A stretch of DNA of 64,000 nucleotides from DATEGZ01 sp035519535 (GTDB taxonomy: Bacteria > Acidobacteriota > Vicinamibacteria > Vicinamibacterales > SCN-69-37): contig DATIWF010000022.1 in NCBI GenBank assembly GCA_035519535.1, forward strand, positions 26,644 through 90,643, in the 5' to 3' direction. Below are positions 7,413-15,782 of this stretch, in pieces. Both the position numbers and the translations under genes were made by a program. Below the pieces are notes generated by a model. The model was not told where the DNA came from, did not search any database, and saw only the letters and a program-made list of their open reading frames with translations. How positions within the stretch are numbered: the first letter of the stretch is position 1; every line of letters begins with the position of its first letter.

Positions 7413-8582
7413 GTGAGCTCCCGGTTCGGCTTCGAGATCGTCGCGTCGGACGCTGCCGCGCGGTGCGGATGCCTGCGGCTCGCCCACGGCGAGGTGCAGA
7501 CGCCGGCGTTCATGCCCGTGGGCACGCGCGGCGCGGTCCGCGCGGTGACGACCGACGCGCTCGAATCGCTCGGCGCCGAGATCGTCCTCGCGAACACCTA
7601 CCATCTCCACCTGCGGCCGGGCGACGACCTCGTGGCGCGGCGCGGCGGACTGCACGCGTTCATGGGCTGGACGAAGCCGATCCTCACCGACTCGGGCGGC
7701 TATCAGGTGTTCAGCCTCGCCTCGCGGCGCACGCTCGACGAAGCCGGCGTCGTCTTTCGATCGCATCTCGACGGCGCGGAGCATCGGCTGACGCCCGAGT
7801 CCGTCGTCGACATCCAGGCACGGCTCGGATCGGACGTCGCGATGATGCTCGACGAGTGTCCGAGCTGGCCCGCGCGGACGGAGGAAACCGAGGCGGCCGT
7901 GCTGCGCACGCTCCGATGGGCGCGCCGAGGGCGCGATCGCTTCATGGCCCTCGCGGGCGGCGGCGACCCGGCCGTGCCCCGATCAACGCCCGGCCAGGTC
8001 CAGTTCGGCATCGTGCAGGGCGGGACGGACAAGGCGTGGCGCGATCGGAGCGTCGCGGGCACGCTCGCCGTCGGTTTCGAGGGGTACGCCATCGGCGGCC
8101 TGTCGGTCGGCGAGCCCGTCGAGACGATGTACGACGTCGTGGCCCATACGGCCGCGCAGCTGCCGGCCGACCGCCCGCGCTATCTGATGGGCACCGGCAC
8201 CCCAGAGGACCTGGTCGAGAGCGTTGCCCGCGGCATCGACCTCTTTGACTGCGTCCTCCCGACCCGCAACGCGCGCAATGGCCAGCTCTTCACGCGCCGC
8301 GGGCCCATCGCCATCAAGAACGCCCAGTACGCCGAGGACGACCGGCCCATCGACCCGGCCTGCGACTGCCCGGTCTGCCGGCGTCATTCCCGGGCGTACC
8401 TGCGCTACCTTTTTGTGGCGGGCGAAATGAACGCGGCCACCCTTAACACATTGCACAATTTGCACTTTTACCTTGACACCATGCGGGAGATTAGGGAGGC
8501 TATTAAGTTCGGAACCTTCGGGAAGTTCAGGAAGGCGTTCCTCGAGACCTATTCCCGCCAGCCCATCCACTTGCATGACTGA
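7413..8582 (+). CDS. tgt: tRNA-guanine transglycosylase
   Basis: Exchanges the wobble guanine of GUN-anticodon tRNAs for preQ1 on the way to queuosine. Starting at GTG 7413 the protein has 389 residues. The general base D93 is in LTDSGGYQVFSL, the nucleophile D279 in GIDLFDCVLPTRNARNG, and the zinc site is C317, C319, C322 (CDCPVC) plus H348 (TLHNLHF). Upstream in-frame codons overlap ddl and are unlikely to be used. It leads the group tgt-yajC-secD-secF, a classic arrangement. The yajC ATG overlaps its last codons. Confidence 0.95.
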   Translation: MSSRFGFEIVASDAAARCGCLRLAHGEVQTPAFMPVGTRGAVRAVTTDALESLGAEIVLANTYHLHLRPGDDLVARRGGLHAFMGWTKPILTDSGGYQVFSLASRRTLDEAGVVFRSHLDGAEHRLTPESVVDIQARLGSDVAMMLDECPSWPARTEETEAAVLRTLRWARRGRDRFMALAGGGDPAVPRSTPGQVQFGIVQGGTDKAWRDRSVAGTLAVGFEGYAIGGLSVGEPVETMYDVVAHTAAQLPADRPRYLMGTGTPEDLVESVARGIDLFDCVLPTRNARNGQLFTRRGPIAIKNAQYAEDDRPIDPACDCPVCRRHSRAYLRYLFVAGEMNAATLNTLHNLHFYLDTMREIREAIKFGTFGKFRKAFLETYSRQPIHLHD

Positions 8583-8931
8583 CGTCACCGCCCCCTTTGT
8601 CGTCGCCATGGCTCAGCCTGGCCAGCAGACCAACCTGCTGGTGCAGCTCTTCCCGTTCGCGCTGATGCTCCTGATCTTCTATCTGCTGGTGCTGATGCCC
8701 ATGCGCAAGCGCCAGAAGAAGGTCCAGGAGTTCCAGGCCGCGCTCAAGGTCGGGGACCGCGTCATTACGACGGGTGGGATTTACGGGCAGGTCACGCGCG
8801 CGGCGGATGGCGCGAATACCATTCAGATTCAGATCGCCGACAAGGTCCGCATCGAAGTCGCCCGCGCGTCCATCGGCGGCTACCAGGGACAGGAGCCGGT
8901 CGTTCAGCCCGAGAGCACCGGCAATCTCTAG
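8575..8931 (+). CDS. yajC: Preprotein translocase subunit YajC
   Basis: Small inner-membrane partner of SecDF. One membrane segment (LLVQLFPFALMLLIFYLLVLMPM), then KRQKKVQEFQAALKVGDRVITTGGIYGQV, the YajC signature. Two starts are possible: ATG 8575 (118 residues, overlapping the tgt end by 8 bases) or ATG 8608 (107 residues, nearer the usual length). Neither has a clear Shine-Dalgarno. It sits 3 bases before secD. Confidence 0.9.
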   Translation: MTDVTAPFVVAMAQPGQQTNLLVQLFPFALMLLIFYLLVLMPMRKRQKKVQEFQAALKVGDRVITTGGIYGQVTRAADGANTIQIQIADKVRIEVARASIGGYQGQEPVVQPESTGNL

Positions 8932-8934
8932 GCC

Positions 8935-10491
8935 ATGACCAAGAATCTCCGCTGGAGAATCATCGCGATCGTCGCCGTCACGCTGCTGGCGGTGTGGTCG
9001 TTCACCCCGCCATCGAAGAAGATCCATCTCGGACTCGATCTTCGCGGGGGCGTGCACCTCGTGCTCCAGGTCCAGACCGACGACGCGCTGCGCGTCGAGA
9101 CGGAAACGACGGCTGATCAGTTTCACGAGGCCCTCAAGGCCGCGAAGATCGAGGTCGCCTCGGTCAAGCCCGTGGACCTGACGACGTTCGCGGTCGAGGG
9201 CGTGCCGGCGGGCAGCGACCAGCAGTTCCGGACGATCGCCGACCAGCAGGTCGGCCAGAGCTTCGACCGCGACACGGTCGGCGGCAACTACACGTTCAAG
9301 ATGAAGCCGAACGTCGTGGTGAATCACCGCAACGAGGCGGTCGCGCAGGCGCTTCAGACGATCGAACGGCGCGTGAACGAGCTGGGCGTGTCCGAGCCCA
9401 TCATCTCGCCCTATGGCTCGGCCGGCGACCGGATCATGGTGGAGCTGCCGGGCGTCACGGACGTCAGCCGCGCGAAGGAGATCATCCGGAGCACGGCCCT
9501 GCTCGAGCTGAAGCTGGTCGAGGCCGGGCCGATGTCGGATCAAGCGGCGCTCCTGCAGCCGTACGGCGGCAAGAAGCCGGACGACATGGACATCGTGCCG
9601 GGATCGGACGGGGCCGGCGGCGCGACGACGTACTACCTCGTGCGGCACACGGCGGCCATCACGGGCCGCGACCTGCGCAACGCGAAGCAGACCATCGACG
9701 AGAATAACGCGCCGGCCGTGGGATTCACGCTGAGCAGCGAGGGCATCGCCAAGTTCACGCGCGTGACGGAAGCCAATGTCGGCCGCCAGCTGGCGATCAT
9801 TCTGGACAATCGCGTGCAGTCGGCGCCGGTCATCGAAGGGCGAATCTCTCAGGCCGACGCGCGGATCACCGGGCGCTTCACGCCCCAGGAGGCCTCCGAC
9901 CTGGCGCTGATTCTCCGGTCGGGCGCGCTGCCGGCGTCGCTCACGTATCTCGAGCAGCGGGAAGTCGGCCCGACGCTCGGCCAGGACTCGATCCGCGCCG
10001 GCATCATGGCGTCGCTCATCGGCCTGCTGTTCGTCACGCTGTTCATGCTCTTCTACTATCGGCTCGCCGGAGTCAACGCCATCGTCTCGGTCGCGATGAA
10101 CCTGGTCATCCTGCTCGGATGCATGGCCTACCTGGGCGCGGTGCTGACCCTGCCGGGCATCGCCGGCTTCATCCTGACCATCGGCATCGGCGTCGATTCG
10201 AACGTGCTGATCTTCGAGCGAATCCGCGAGGAGTTGCGGGGCAACAAGGGACCGCGACAGGCGGTGGCGGCCGGATTCGATCGCGTCTTCATCACGATCC
10301 TCGACACGCACATCGCCTCGCTCATTTCGGCCGCGTTCCTGTTCCAGTTCGGCACGGGGCCGATTCGCGGCTTCGCGACGACGTTGGTGTTCGGGCTGCT
10401 GTCCAACGTGTTCACCGCGGTGTTCGTGTCGCGCACGCTGTTCATGCTGGCGCTCGCGCGTAAGCCAGCGACCGAGCCGCTCAGCATCTAG
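8935..10491 (+). CDS. secD: Protein translocase subunit SecD
   Basis: Proton-driven RND-type factor that pulls exported proteins through SecYEG from the periplasmic side. The 518-residue protein has an N-terminal membrane segment, the LGLDLRGGVHLVLQV motif, a large periplasmic domain with SEPIISPYGSAGDRIMVELPG, and five C-terminal helices with TIGIGVDSNVLIFERIREELR, the proton-relay region. It is separated by only 15 bases from secF. Confidence 0.97.
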   Translation: MTKNLRWRIIAIVAVTLLAVWSFTPPSKKIHLGLDLRGGVHLVLQVQTDDALRVETETTADQFHEALKAAKIEVASVKPVDLTTFAVEGVPAGSDQQFRTIADQQVGQSFDRDTVGGNYTFKMKPNVVVNHRNEAVAQALQTIERRVNELGVSEPIISPYGSAGDRIMVELPGVTDVSRAKEIIRSTALLELKLVEAGPMSDQAALLQPYGGKKPDDMDIVPGSDGAGGATTYYLVRHTAAITGRDLRNAKQTIDENNAPAVGFTLSSEGIAKFTRVTEANVGRQLAIILDNRVQSAPVIEGRISQADARITGRFTPQEASDLALILRSGALPASLTYLEQREVGPTLGQDSIRAGIMASLIGLLFVTLFMLFYYRLAGVNAIVSVAMNLVILLGCMAYLGAVLTLPGIAGFILTIGIGVDSNVLIFERIREELRGNKGPRQAVAAGFDRVFITILDTHIASLISAAFLFQFGTGPIRGFATTLVFGLLSNVFTAVFVSRTLFMLALARKPATEPLSI

Positions 10492-10506
10492 CCCGAGCCA
10501 CTCATC

Positions 10507-11466
10507 ATGCAGATTCTTCGAAACACGAACTTCAACTTCATCCGCTGGCGCTGGCATGCCATCGTCGTGTCGGCGGCCATCATCGCCGCCGGGGCGTGGT
10601 TCAACTTCGCGCGGGGCGGCTTGCCGCTCGGCATCGACTTCACGGGCGGGACGGTCATGGTCCTGCAGTTCGCGCAGCCGACGTCCGAGGACGTCGTGCG
10701 CAAGGCGCTCGACCCGGTGACGACGGACAAGGTCGTCCAGAAATACGGCCAAGCCGGCCAGAACCAGATTCTCGTGCGGCTGCCGATGATGAAGGGCCAG
10801 GAAGAAGGCACCAACCTCGAGGCGGGCGTCAACCAGGTGCAGGACGCGCTGCAGCGCGCCAACGTCGGCAGCTTTCAGGTCGTGAGCAAGGATCTCGTGG
10901 GTCCAGTCGTCGGCGCGGACCTGCGCAACAAGGGCATTTACGCGACACTCGCCGCCATGCTCGGGATCATGCTGTACATCGCGCTCAGGTTCCGGCTCAC
11001 GTTCGGCGTCGGCGCGAGCGTGGCGAGCCTGCATGACGTGCTCATCACGCTGTCGCTGCTGACGTTCTTCGGCTACGAATTGTCGCTGAACGTGATCGCG
11101 GCCATCCTCACGCTCGTCGGCTACGGGGTCAACGAGCAGATTGTCGTCTTCGACCGCGTGCGCGAGAACCTCCGGACCAGCCGGGGTGAGTCGATGGATA
11201 CGGTGATCAACCGCAGCGTCAATCAGACGCTGCCGCGGACGATCATCACGTGCAGCGTCACGTTCCTGGCGGTGTTTGCCCTGTATCTGTTCGGTGGCGA
11301 AGTGCTGAGGGCGTTCTCGTTCACGATGCTGGTCGGAATCGCGACGAGCACGCTCTCGACGGTCTACATCGCCTCGGGCGTCGCCACGCTCTTGAGTCCG
11401 CGCCGGACGGCCGCGGCTCGGGCCGTGGACGCCAAGACGGCCCGCCGCGCCGGTCAGGCCCGGTAG
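10507..11466 (+). CDS. secF: Protein translocase subunit SecF
   Basis: Partner of SecD. The 319-residue protein has an N-terminal helix, then PLGIDFTGGTVMVLQF (the SecF counterpart of the SecD motif), a short periplasmic domain and five helices including TLVGYGVNEQIVVFDRVRENLR and the QTLPRTIITCSVTFLAVFAL end. The ATG follows the secD stop by 15 bases. Downstream is a short word repeat before the DUF502 gene. Confidence 0.97.
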   Translation: MQILRNTNFNFIRWRWHAIVVSAAIIAAGAWFNFARGGLPLGIDFTGGTVMVLQFAQPTSEDVVRKALDPVTTDKVVQKYGQAGQNQILVRLPMMKGQEEGTNLEAGVNQVQDALQRANVGSFQVVSKDLVGPVVGADLRNKGIYATLAAMLGIMLYIALRFRLTFGVGASVASLHDVLITLSLLTFFGYELSLNVIAAILTLVGYGVNEQIVVFDRVRENLRTSRGESMDTVINRSVNQTLPRTIITCSVTFLAVFALYLFGGEVLRAFSFTMLVGIATSTLSTVYIASGVATLLSPRRTAAARAVDAKTARRAGQAR

Positions 11467-11477
11467 GGCGGGCCAGG

Positions 11478-11521
11478 GAGTCCCCACTTTCCGACTTCCT
11501 GACTCCCGACTTTCCGACCTT
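11478..11521. repeat. Word repeat between secF and the DUF502 gene
   Basis: Pyrimidine-rich 7-8 base words (ACTTTCCG, ACTTCCTG, ACTCCCG, ACTTTCCG) repeated directly up to 3 bases before the next ATG. The space normally holding a ribosome binding site is therefore repeat sequence. Confidence 0.6.
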
Positions 11522-11523
11522 CG

Positions 11524-12123
11524 ATGTTCGCCTGGCTTCGGCGCAGCTTCGTCACCGGCTTCTTCGTGACGGTCCCGCTCGTCGTGAGCGTCGTCGCGAT
11601 CGTGTGGACGTTCCGGTTCGCGGATCGGCTGACGAGCGGGCTGGGCGAGCGGCTCATCGGGCAGCACGTGCCCGGGCTCGGGCTGATTACGACGGCGCTG
11701 ATCGTGCTGGTGACCGGCGCGATCGCGAGCAACGTCTTCGGCCGGCGGCTGCTCAGGCGCGGCGAAGCGCTCCTGATGCACGTGCCGGTGTTTCGCACGG
11801 TGTACGCGCCGGTCAAACAGCTGCTCGACGCGTTCTCGCCATCCAACGAGTTCGGCTTCAAGCGGATGGTGCTCGTCGAGGATCCGGCGCGCGGGTTCGT
11901 GCTCGGGTTTCTGACGCGCGAGTTCACGGTCGATCGCGGCAAGGGACCGGAACCCCTGCTGGCCGTGTACGTGCCGACGAATCACCTGTACCTCGGGGAC
12001 GTGGTCGTCTGCCCGCCCGAGCGGGCCACGTTCCCCGAGATGACGGTGGAAGAGGGCATTCGCGTGTTTCTGACGGGCGGCATGGGCCTCCCCGCGCGCG
12101 TGCGCGCGCGGCGCGCGGAGTGA
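11524..12123 (+). CDS. DUF502 family membrane protein
   Basis: 199 residues. Two membrane segments (about residues 8-30 with FFVTVPLVVSVVAIVW, and about 52-75 with GLGLITTALIVLVTGAIASNV), then GEALLMHVPVFRTVYAPVKQ and NHLYLGDVVVCPPE, which identify the DUF502 family. Biochemical function is unknown; in plants the family is linked to trafficking. The gene follows secF through a repeat and has no clear Shine-Dalgarno. It may be part of the sec operon. Confidence 0.85.
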   Translation: MFAWLRRSFVTGFFVTVPLVVSVVAIVWTFRFADRLTSGLGERLIGQHVPGLGLITTALIVLVTGAIASNVFGRRLLRRGEALLMHVPVFRTVYAPVKQLLDAFSPSNEFGFKRMVLVEDPARGFVLGFLTREFTVDRGKGPEPLLAVYVPTNHLYLGDVVVCPPERATFPEMTVEEGIRVFLTGGMGLPARVRARRAE

Positions 12124-12189
12124 AAGGCCAGGCCCTCCATGCACTATGATGGGCGGTCGAAATCGGGATCACGAAGGGGACAGTGAGCG

Positions 12190-14685
12190 ATGACGGGGAG
12201 ATGGGTGCGTAAGACGGTGATGGCGACGGTCGTGGCGGGGCTGCTCGCGACCCCGGCGGCCGCGGTGGTCGCGGCGGCGGGGCGGGCCCAGGACGCGGCG
12301 CAGGGTGCGGCGCGGGCGGGCGGCGAGGCCAACCTCGTCCTGCCGGACCTGCACCGCCAGACGTTCCTGGGCGGGATCGACGGGCACACGCTGCTGCTCG
12401 CCGGTCTGGTGGTCTGCGCGCTCGGCCTGATCTTCGGGCTCGTGATTCGCACGCAGCTCAAGAACCTGCCCGTGCACCAGTCGATGCGCGAGATCTCCGA
12501 GCTGATCTACGAGACGTGCAAGACCTACCTCGTGCAGCAGGGCAAGTTCCTGCTCATCCTGTGGCTCTTCATCGGCGCGATCGCGGGCGTCTACTTCGGC
12601 AAGCTGGCGGAGACCGTCGATGCGTCGGGCGCCCCCGTGCGCGGGTACACGACGGTCAAGGTCCTGGTCATCCTGCTCTTCAGTCTGGTCGGGATTGCCG
12701 GCAGCTACGGCGTCGCGTGGTTTGGCATCCGGGTCAACACGTACGCGAACTCGCGGACGGCGTTCGCCGCGCTCCGCGGCAAGCCGTACCCGTGCTACCA
12801 GATTCCGCTCAAGGCCGGCATGAGCATCGGGATGCTGCTCATCTCGGTCGAGCTCGTGATCATGCTGTTCATCCTGCTGTTCGTGCCGGGCGACTACGCC
12901 GGCCCGTGTTTCATCGGCTTCGCCATCGGCGAGTCGCTCGGCGCGGCGGCGCTCCGAATCGCCGGCGGGATCTTCACGAAGATCGCCGACATCGGCGCCG
13001 ACCTGATGAAGATCGTCTTCAAGATCAAGGAAGACGACGCGCGCAATCCGGGCGTGATCGCGGACTGCACGGGGGACAACGCCGGCGACTCGGTCGGGCC
13101 GTCGGCCGACGGGTTCGAGACGTACGGCGTGACCGGCGTCGCGCTCATCACGTTCATCCTGATGGCCGTCAGCGACTCGGCGACGCAGATCCAGCTGCTC
13201 GTGTGGATCTTCGCCATGCGCATCGTGATGGTCGTGGCCTCCGGCGGGTCGTACCTCCTCAACGAGGTCATCTCGAAGGCGCAGTACGCGCAGGCCGACA
13301 AGATGAACTTCGAGCATCCGCTCACGCGCCTGGTGTGGCTCACCTCGATCGTCTCGATCGCGCTGACCTACCTCGCGTCGTACTTGCTCATTCCGTCGCT
13401 GGGCGACGGATCGCTCTGGTGGAAGCTCTCGACCATCATCACGTGCGGGACGCTCGCCGGCGCCATCATCCCGGAGCTGGTGAAGGTCTTCACGTCGATG
13501 AACTCGGCGCACGTTCGCGAGGTCGTGAGTTCGTCGAGAGAGGGCGGCGCGTCCCTGACGATCCTCTCCGGCTTCGTCGCCGGCAACTTCAGCGCGTACT
13601 GGCTGGGCATCGCCATGGTCACGCTGATGGGGATTGGCTACTGGGTCAGCCTCAGCTTCGGCCAGCTCGGCATGATCGCGCCGGCGGTGTTCGCGTTCGG
13701 CCTCGTCGCCTTCGGCTTCCTGGGCATGGGCCCGGTGACGATCGCGGTCGACTCGTACGGTCCGGTCACCGACAACGCCCAGTCGGTCTACGAGCTCTCG
13801 ACGATCGAGCAGCTGCCGAACATCCAGGCCGATCTGAAGAAGAATTTCAACATCGACGTCGACTTCGAGCGCGCCAAACACAACCTCGAGGAGAACGACG
13901 GCGCCGGCAACACGTTCAAGGCCACCGCCAAGCCCGTGCTCATCGGCACGGCCGTCGTCGGCGCCACGACGATGATCTTCTCGATCATCGTGGCGCTGAC
14001 CAACGGCCTCGACAAGGCCCTCGTCGGCAATCTCTCGCTCCTCCATCCGCCGTTCCTGCTGGGGCTCATTACGGGGGGCGCGATGATCTACTGGTTCACG
14101 GGCGCCTCGACGCAGGCCGTGACGACCGGCGCGTACCGCGCCGTCGAGTTCATCAAGGCCAACATCAAGCTCGAGGGCGCGACCAAGGCGTCGGTCGCCG
14201 ATTCCAAGAAGGTCGTCGAGATCTGCACGCAGTACGCGCAGAAGGGGATGTTCAACATCTTCCTCAGCGTCTTCTTCGGGACGCTCGCGTTCGCCTTCTT
14301 CGAGCCGTTCTTCTTCATCGGGTACCTGGTGTCGATCGCGCTCTTCGGCCTGTATCAGGCCATCTTCATGGCCAACGCCGGCGGCGCGTGGGACAACGCG
14401 AAGAAGATCGTCGAGGTCGACCTGAAACAGAAGGGCACGCCGCTCCACGACGCGACCGTCGTCGGCGACACCGTCGGGGACCCCTTCAAGGACACGTCCT
14501 CGGTCGCGATGAACCCGGTCATCAAGTTCACGACGCTGTTCGGCCTCCTGGCGGTGGAACTGGCCGTCAGTTTGCGGGCCGAGCAGGGGGACCTCTTGAC
14601 CCTGGTGCTGTCGGCGCTGTTTTTCGCCGTCTCCGTGACATTCGTGTGGCGGTCCTTCTACAGCATGCGGATTGGGGCCCGGTAG
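12190..14685 (+). CDS. hppA: Membrane-bound proton-translocating pyrophosphatase, divergent clade
   Basis: Integral membrane pyrophosphatase that couples PPi hydrolysis to ion pumping. The 831-residue protein has an N-terminal signal-like segment, about 16 helices, and catalytic loops DIGADLMKIVFKIKEDDARN and TGDNAGDSVGPSADGFETYG, then GPVTDNAQSVYELS near residue 520 and DNAKKIVE near 735. At the K+-determining site it reads GNTFKAT; lysine there marks K+-independent enzymes. The loop sequences differ from the classic DVGADLVGKVE and GDNVGD forms, suggesting the divergent family described for some bacteria; ion specificity is therefore inferred. RBS-like GGGGA lies upstream of ATG 12190. Confidence 0.92.
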   Translation: MTGRWVRKTVMATVVAGLLATPAAAVVAAAGRAQDAAQGAARAGGEANLVLPDLHRQTFLGGIDGHTLLLAGLVVCALGLIFGLVIRTQLKNLPVHQSMREISELIYETCKTYLVQQGKFLLILWLFIGAIAGVYFGKLAETVDASGAPVRGYTTVKVLVILLFSLVGIAGSYGVAWFGIRVNTYANSRTAFAALRGKPYPCYQIPLKAGMSIGMLLISVELVIMLFILLFVPGDYAGPCFIGFAIGESLGAAALRIAGGIFTKIADIGADLMKIVFKIKEDDARNPGVIADCTGDNAGDSVGPSADGFETYGVTGVALITFILMAVSDSATQIQLLVWIFAMRIVMVVASGGSYLLNEVISKAQYAQADKMNFEHPLTRLVWLTSIVSIALTYLASYLLIPSLGDGSLWWKLSTIITCGTLAGAIIPELVKVFTSMNSAHVREVVSSSREGGASLTILSGFVAGNFSAYWLGIAMVTLMGIGYWVSLSFGQLGMIAPAVFAFGLVAFGFLGMGPVTIAVDSYGPVTDNAQSVYELSTIEQLPNIQADLKKNFNIDVDFERAKHNLEENDGAGNTFKATAKPVLIGTAVVGATTMIFSIIVALTNGLDKALVGNLSLLHPPFLLGLITGGAMIYWFTGASTQAVTTGAYRAVEFIKANIKLEGATKASVADSKKVVEICTQYAQKGMFNIFLSVFFGTLAFAFFEPFFFIGYLVSIALFGLYQAIFMANAGGAWDNAKKIVEVDLKQKGTPLHDATVVGDTVGDPFKDTSSVAMNPVIKFTTLFGLLAVELAVSLRAEQGDLLTLVLSALFFAVSVTFVWRSFYSMRIGAR

Positions 14686-14694
14686 GGGCCCGGA

Positions 14695-14716
14695 GGCGGG
14701 CCATTTCCGGCCCGCC
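14695..14716 (+). terminator. GC-rich hairpin after hppA
   Basis: GGCGGGCC / GGCCCGCC stem with a 6-base loop, 10 bases after the hppA stop. There is no T run, so it may act as an mRNA end-stabilizer or a weak terminator. Confidence 0.5.
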
Positions 14717-14744
14717 GGTGTCTAAATGGGGCAGGAAAGGTTCG

Positions 14745-14774
14745 TTGACACCGTTTTTTGGGTCTGACTATAAT
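14745..14774 (+). promoter_or_regulatory. Sigma70 promoter of the tonB operon
   Basis: TTGACA (14745-14750), 18-base spacer, TATAAT (14769-14774): both boxes match the consensus. Predicted start near 14782, giving a leader of about 45 bases with GGGAGG before the tonB GTG. Confidence 0.85.
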
Positions 14775-14826
14775 CCCGGCCTTCGTGAACGTCGGGAACG
14801 AAGCCGGGTCGTAAGGGAGGTTCACA

Positions 14827-15549
14827 GTGCCACGGGAGATGTTCGGCGACGTCGTCGAGCCGTCCATTAAAGTCGGCACGAAGAAGTGGTACACGGTACC
14901 GCTCTCGATCATCACGCACGTCGTGGTGCTTGGCGCTTTGATCGTCATTCCGCTGATGGCGACCGACATGCTGCCGACGCCACAGTCGATGATGGCGTTT
15001 GTGGCGATGCCGCCGCCTCCGCCACCCCCGCCGCCTCCGCCGCCGCCCCCGTCGGCGCCGCAGCCGGTGCAGCCGATCCAGCCTGTGAATCCGAACGCCG
15101 CGCCCGTCGAAGCGCCGAAGGAAATCAAACCGGAGCCCGTCAATCCGCCCAACTACAGCATGTCGGGTGTGGTCGGCGGCGTGGCCGGCGGCATTCCGGG
15201 CGGGGTCGTCGGTGGCGTGGTTGGCGGGATTCCGCCGCCGCCGCCTCCGCCGCCGCCGCAGGCGCCGTTGCGAGTCGGGGGCGACATCAAGGAACCGAAG
15301 AAGATCAAGGACGCGAAGCCGGTCTACCCGCAGATCGCCCAGACCGCGAAGGTGCAGGGCGTCGTGATCATCGAAGCGGTGATCGGCAAGGACGGCAGCG
15401 TCAAGGACGCGAAGGTGCTCCGGTCAGTCGCCTTGCTCGACCAGGCGGCCCTTGACGCCGTGCGTCAGTGGAAGTTCACGCCAACCCTGCTGAACGGCGT
15501 GCCGGTGGAGGTCGTCATGACCGTCACCGTCAACTTCACGCTGCAGTAG
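14827..15549 (+). CDS. tonB: TonB-family energy transducer
   Basis: Transmits proton-motive force from ExbB/ExbD to outer-membrane receptors. The 240-residue protein has one membrane segment (about residues 25-46), a run of 13 prolines (about 61-73), a Pro/Glu/Lys stretch, a Gly/Val stretch, a second block of 9 prolines (about 138-146), and the C-terminal TonB fold with PVYPQIAQTAKVQGVVIIEAVI and LDQAALDAVRQWKFTPTLLNG. The GTG start has GGGAGG 6 bases upstream. It leads a tonB-exbB-exbD-exbD cluster, though a terminator lies between tonB and exbB. Confidence 0.92.
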   Translation: MPREMFGDVVEPSIKVGTKKWYTVPLSIITHVVVLGALIVIPLMATDMLPTPQSMMAFVAMPPPPPPPPPPPPPPSAPQPVQPIQPVNPNAAPVEAPKEIKPEPVNPPNYSMSGVVGGVAGGIPGGVVGGVVGGIPPPPPPPPPQAPLRVGGDIKEPKKIKDAKPVYPQIAQTAKVQGVVIIEAVIGKDGSVKDAKVLRSVALLDQAALDAVRQWKFTPTLLNGVPVEVVMTVTVNFTLQ

Positions 15550-15690
15550 GGACGAGCGAGCAGGCGCGAGGGAGTCGCGCGAGCGGAGCGGGGAAGAAGG
15601 GTCCCCGCGAGTGAGCGCGTAAGGGGTCCGCGGGGGCGCGGCTTCCCGGATCTTGAGAGGAATCGACCACACGGCAGCTTGATTGGCAGA
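15550..15690. other. Purine-rich spacer after tonB
   Basis: Words GAGCGAG, GCGCGAG and GAGCGGAGCGGGG recur after the tonB stop, much like the gene-end word repeats elsewhere but too decayed to give a clean unit. No gene or RNA recognised. Confidence 0.4.
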
Positions 15691-15697
15691 TCAGCGT

Positions 15698-15733
15698 GAG
15701 CCCGGAGGCGATCGAGGCGCGCCGGGCTCTTTT
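15698..15733 (+). terminator. Intrinsic terminator between tonB and exbB
   Basis: GAGCCCGG (15698-15705) pairs with CCGGGCTC (15722-15729), followed by TTTT. exbB begins 50 bases later with no clear promoter, so it may be partial attenuation rather than a full stop. Confidence 0.75.
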
Positions 15734-15782
15734 ACTCGTTAAGCGACAGTAGCGACAACATAGATCGCGTTCGGAGGCTGGA

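Noticed and set aside
8527..12144. Minus-strand frame of 1205 codons opposite secDF
   Set aside because: Rich in Arg, His and Asp like other antisense frames of high-GC genes; it lies opposite clear sec genes.
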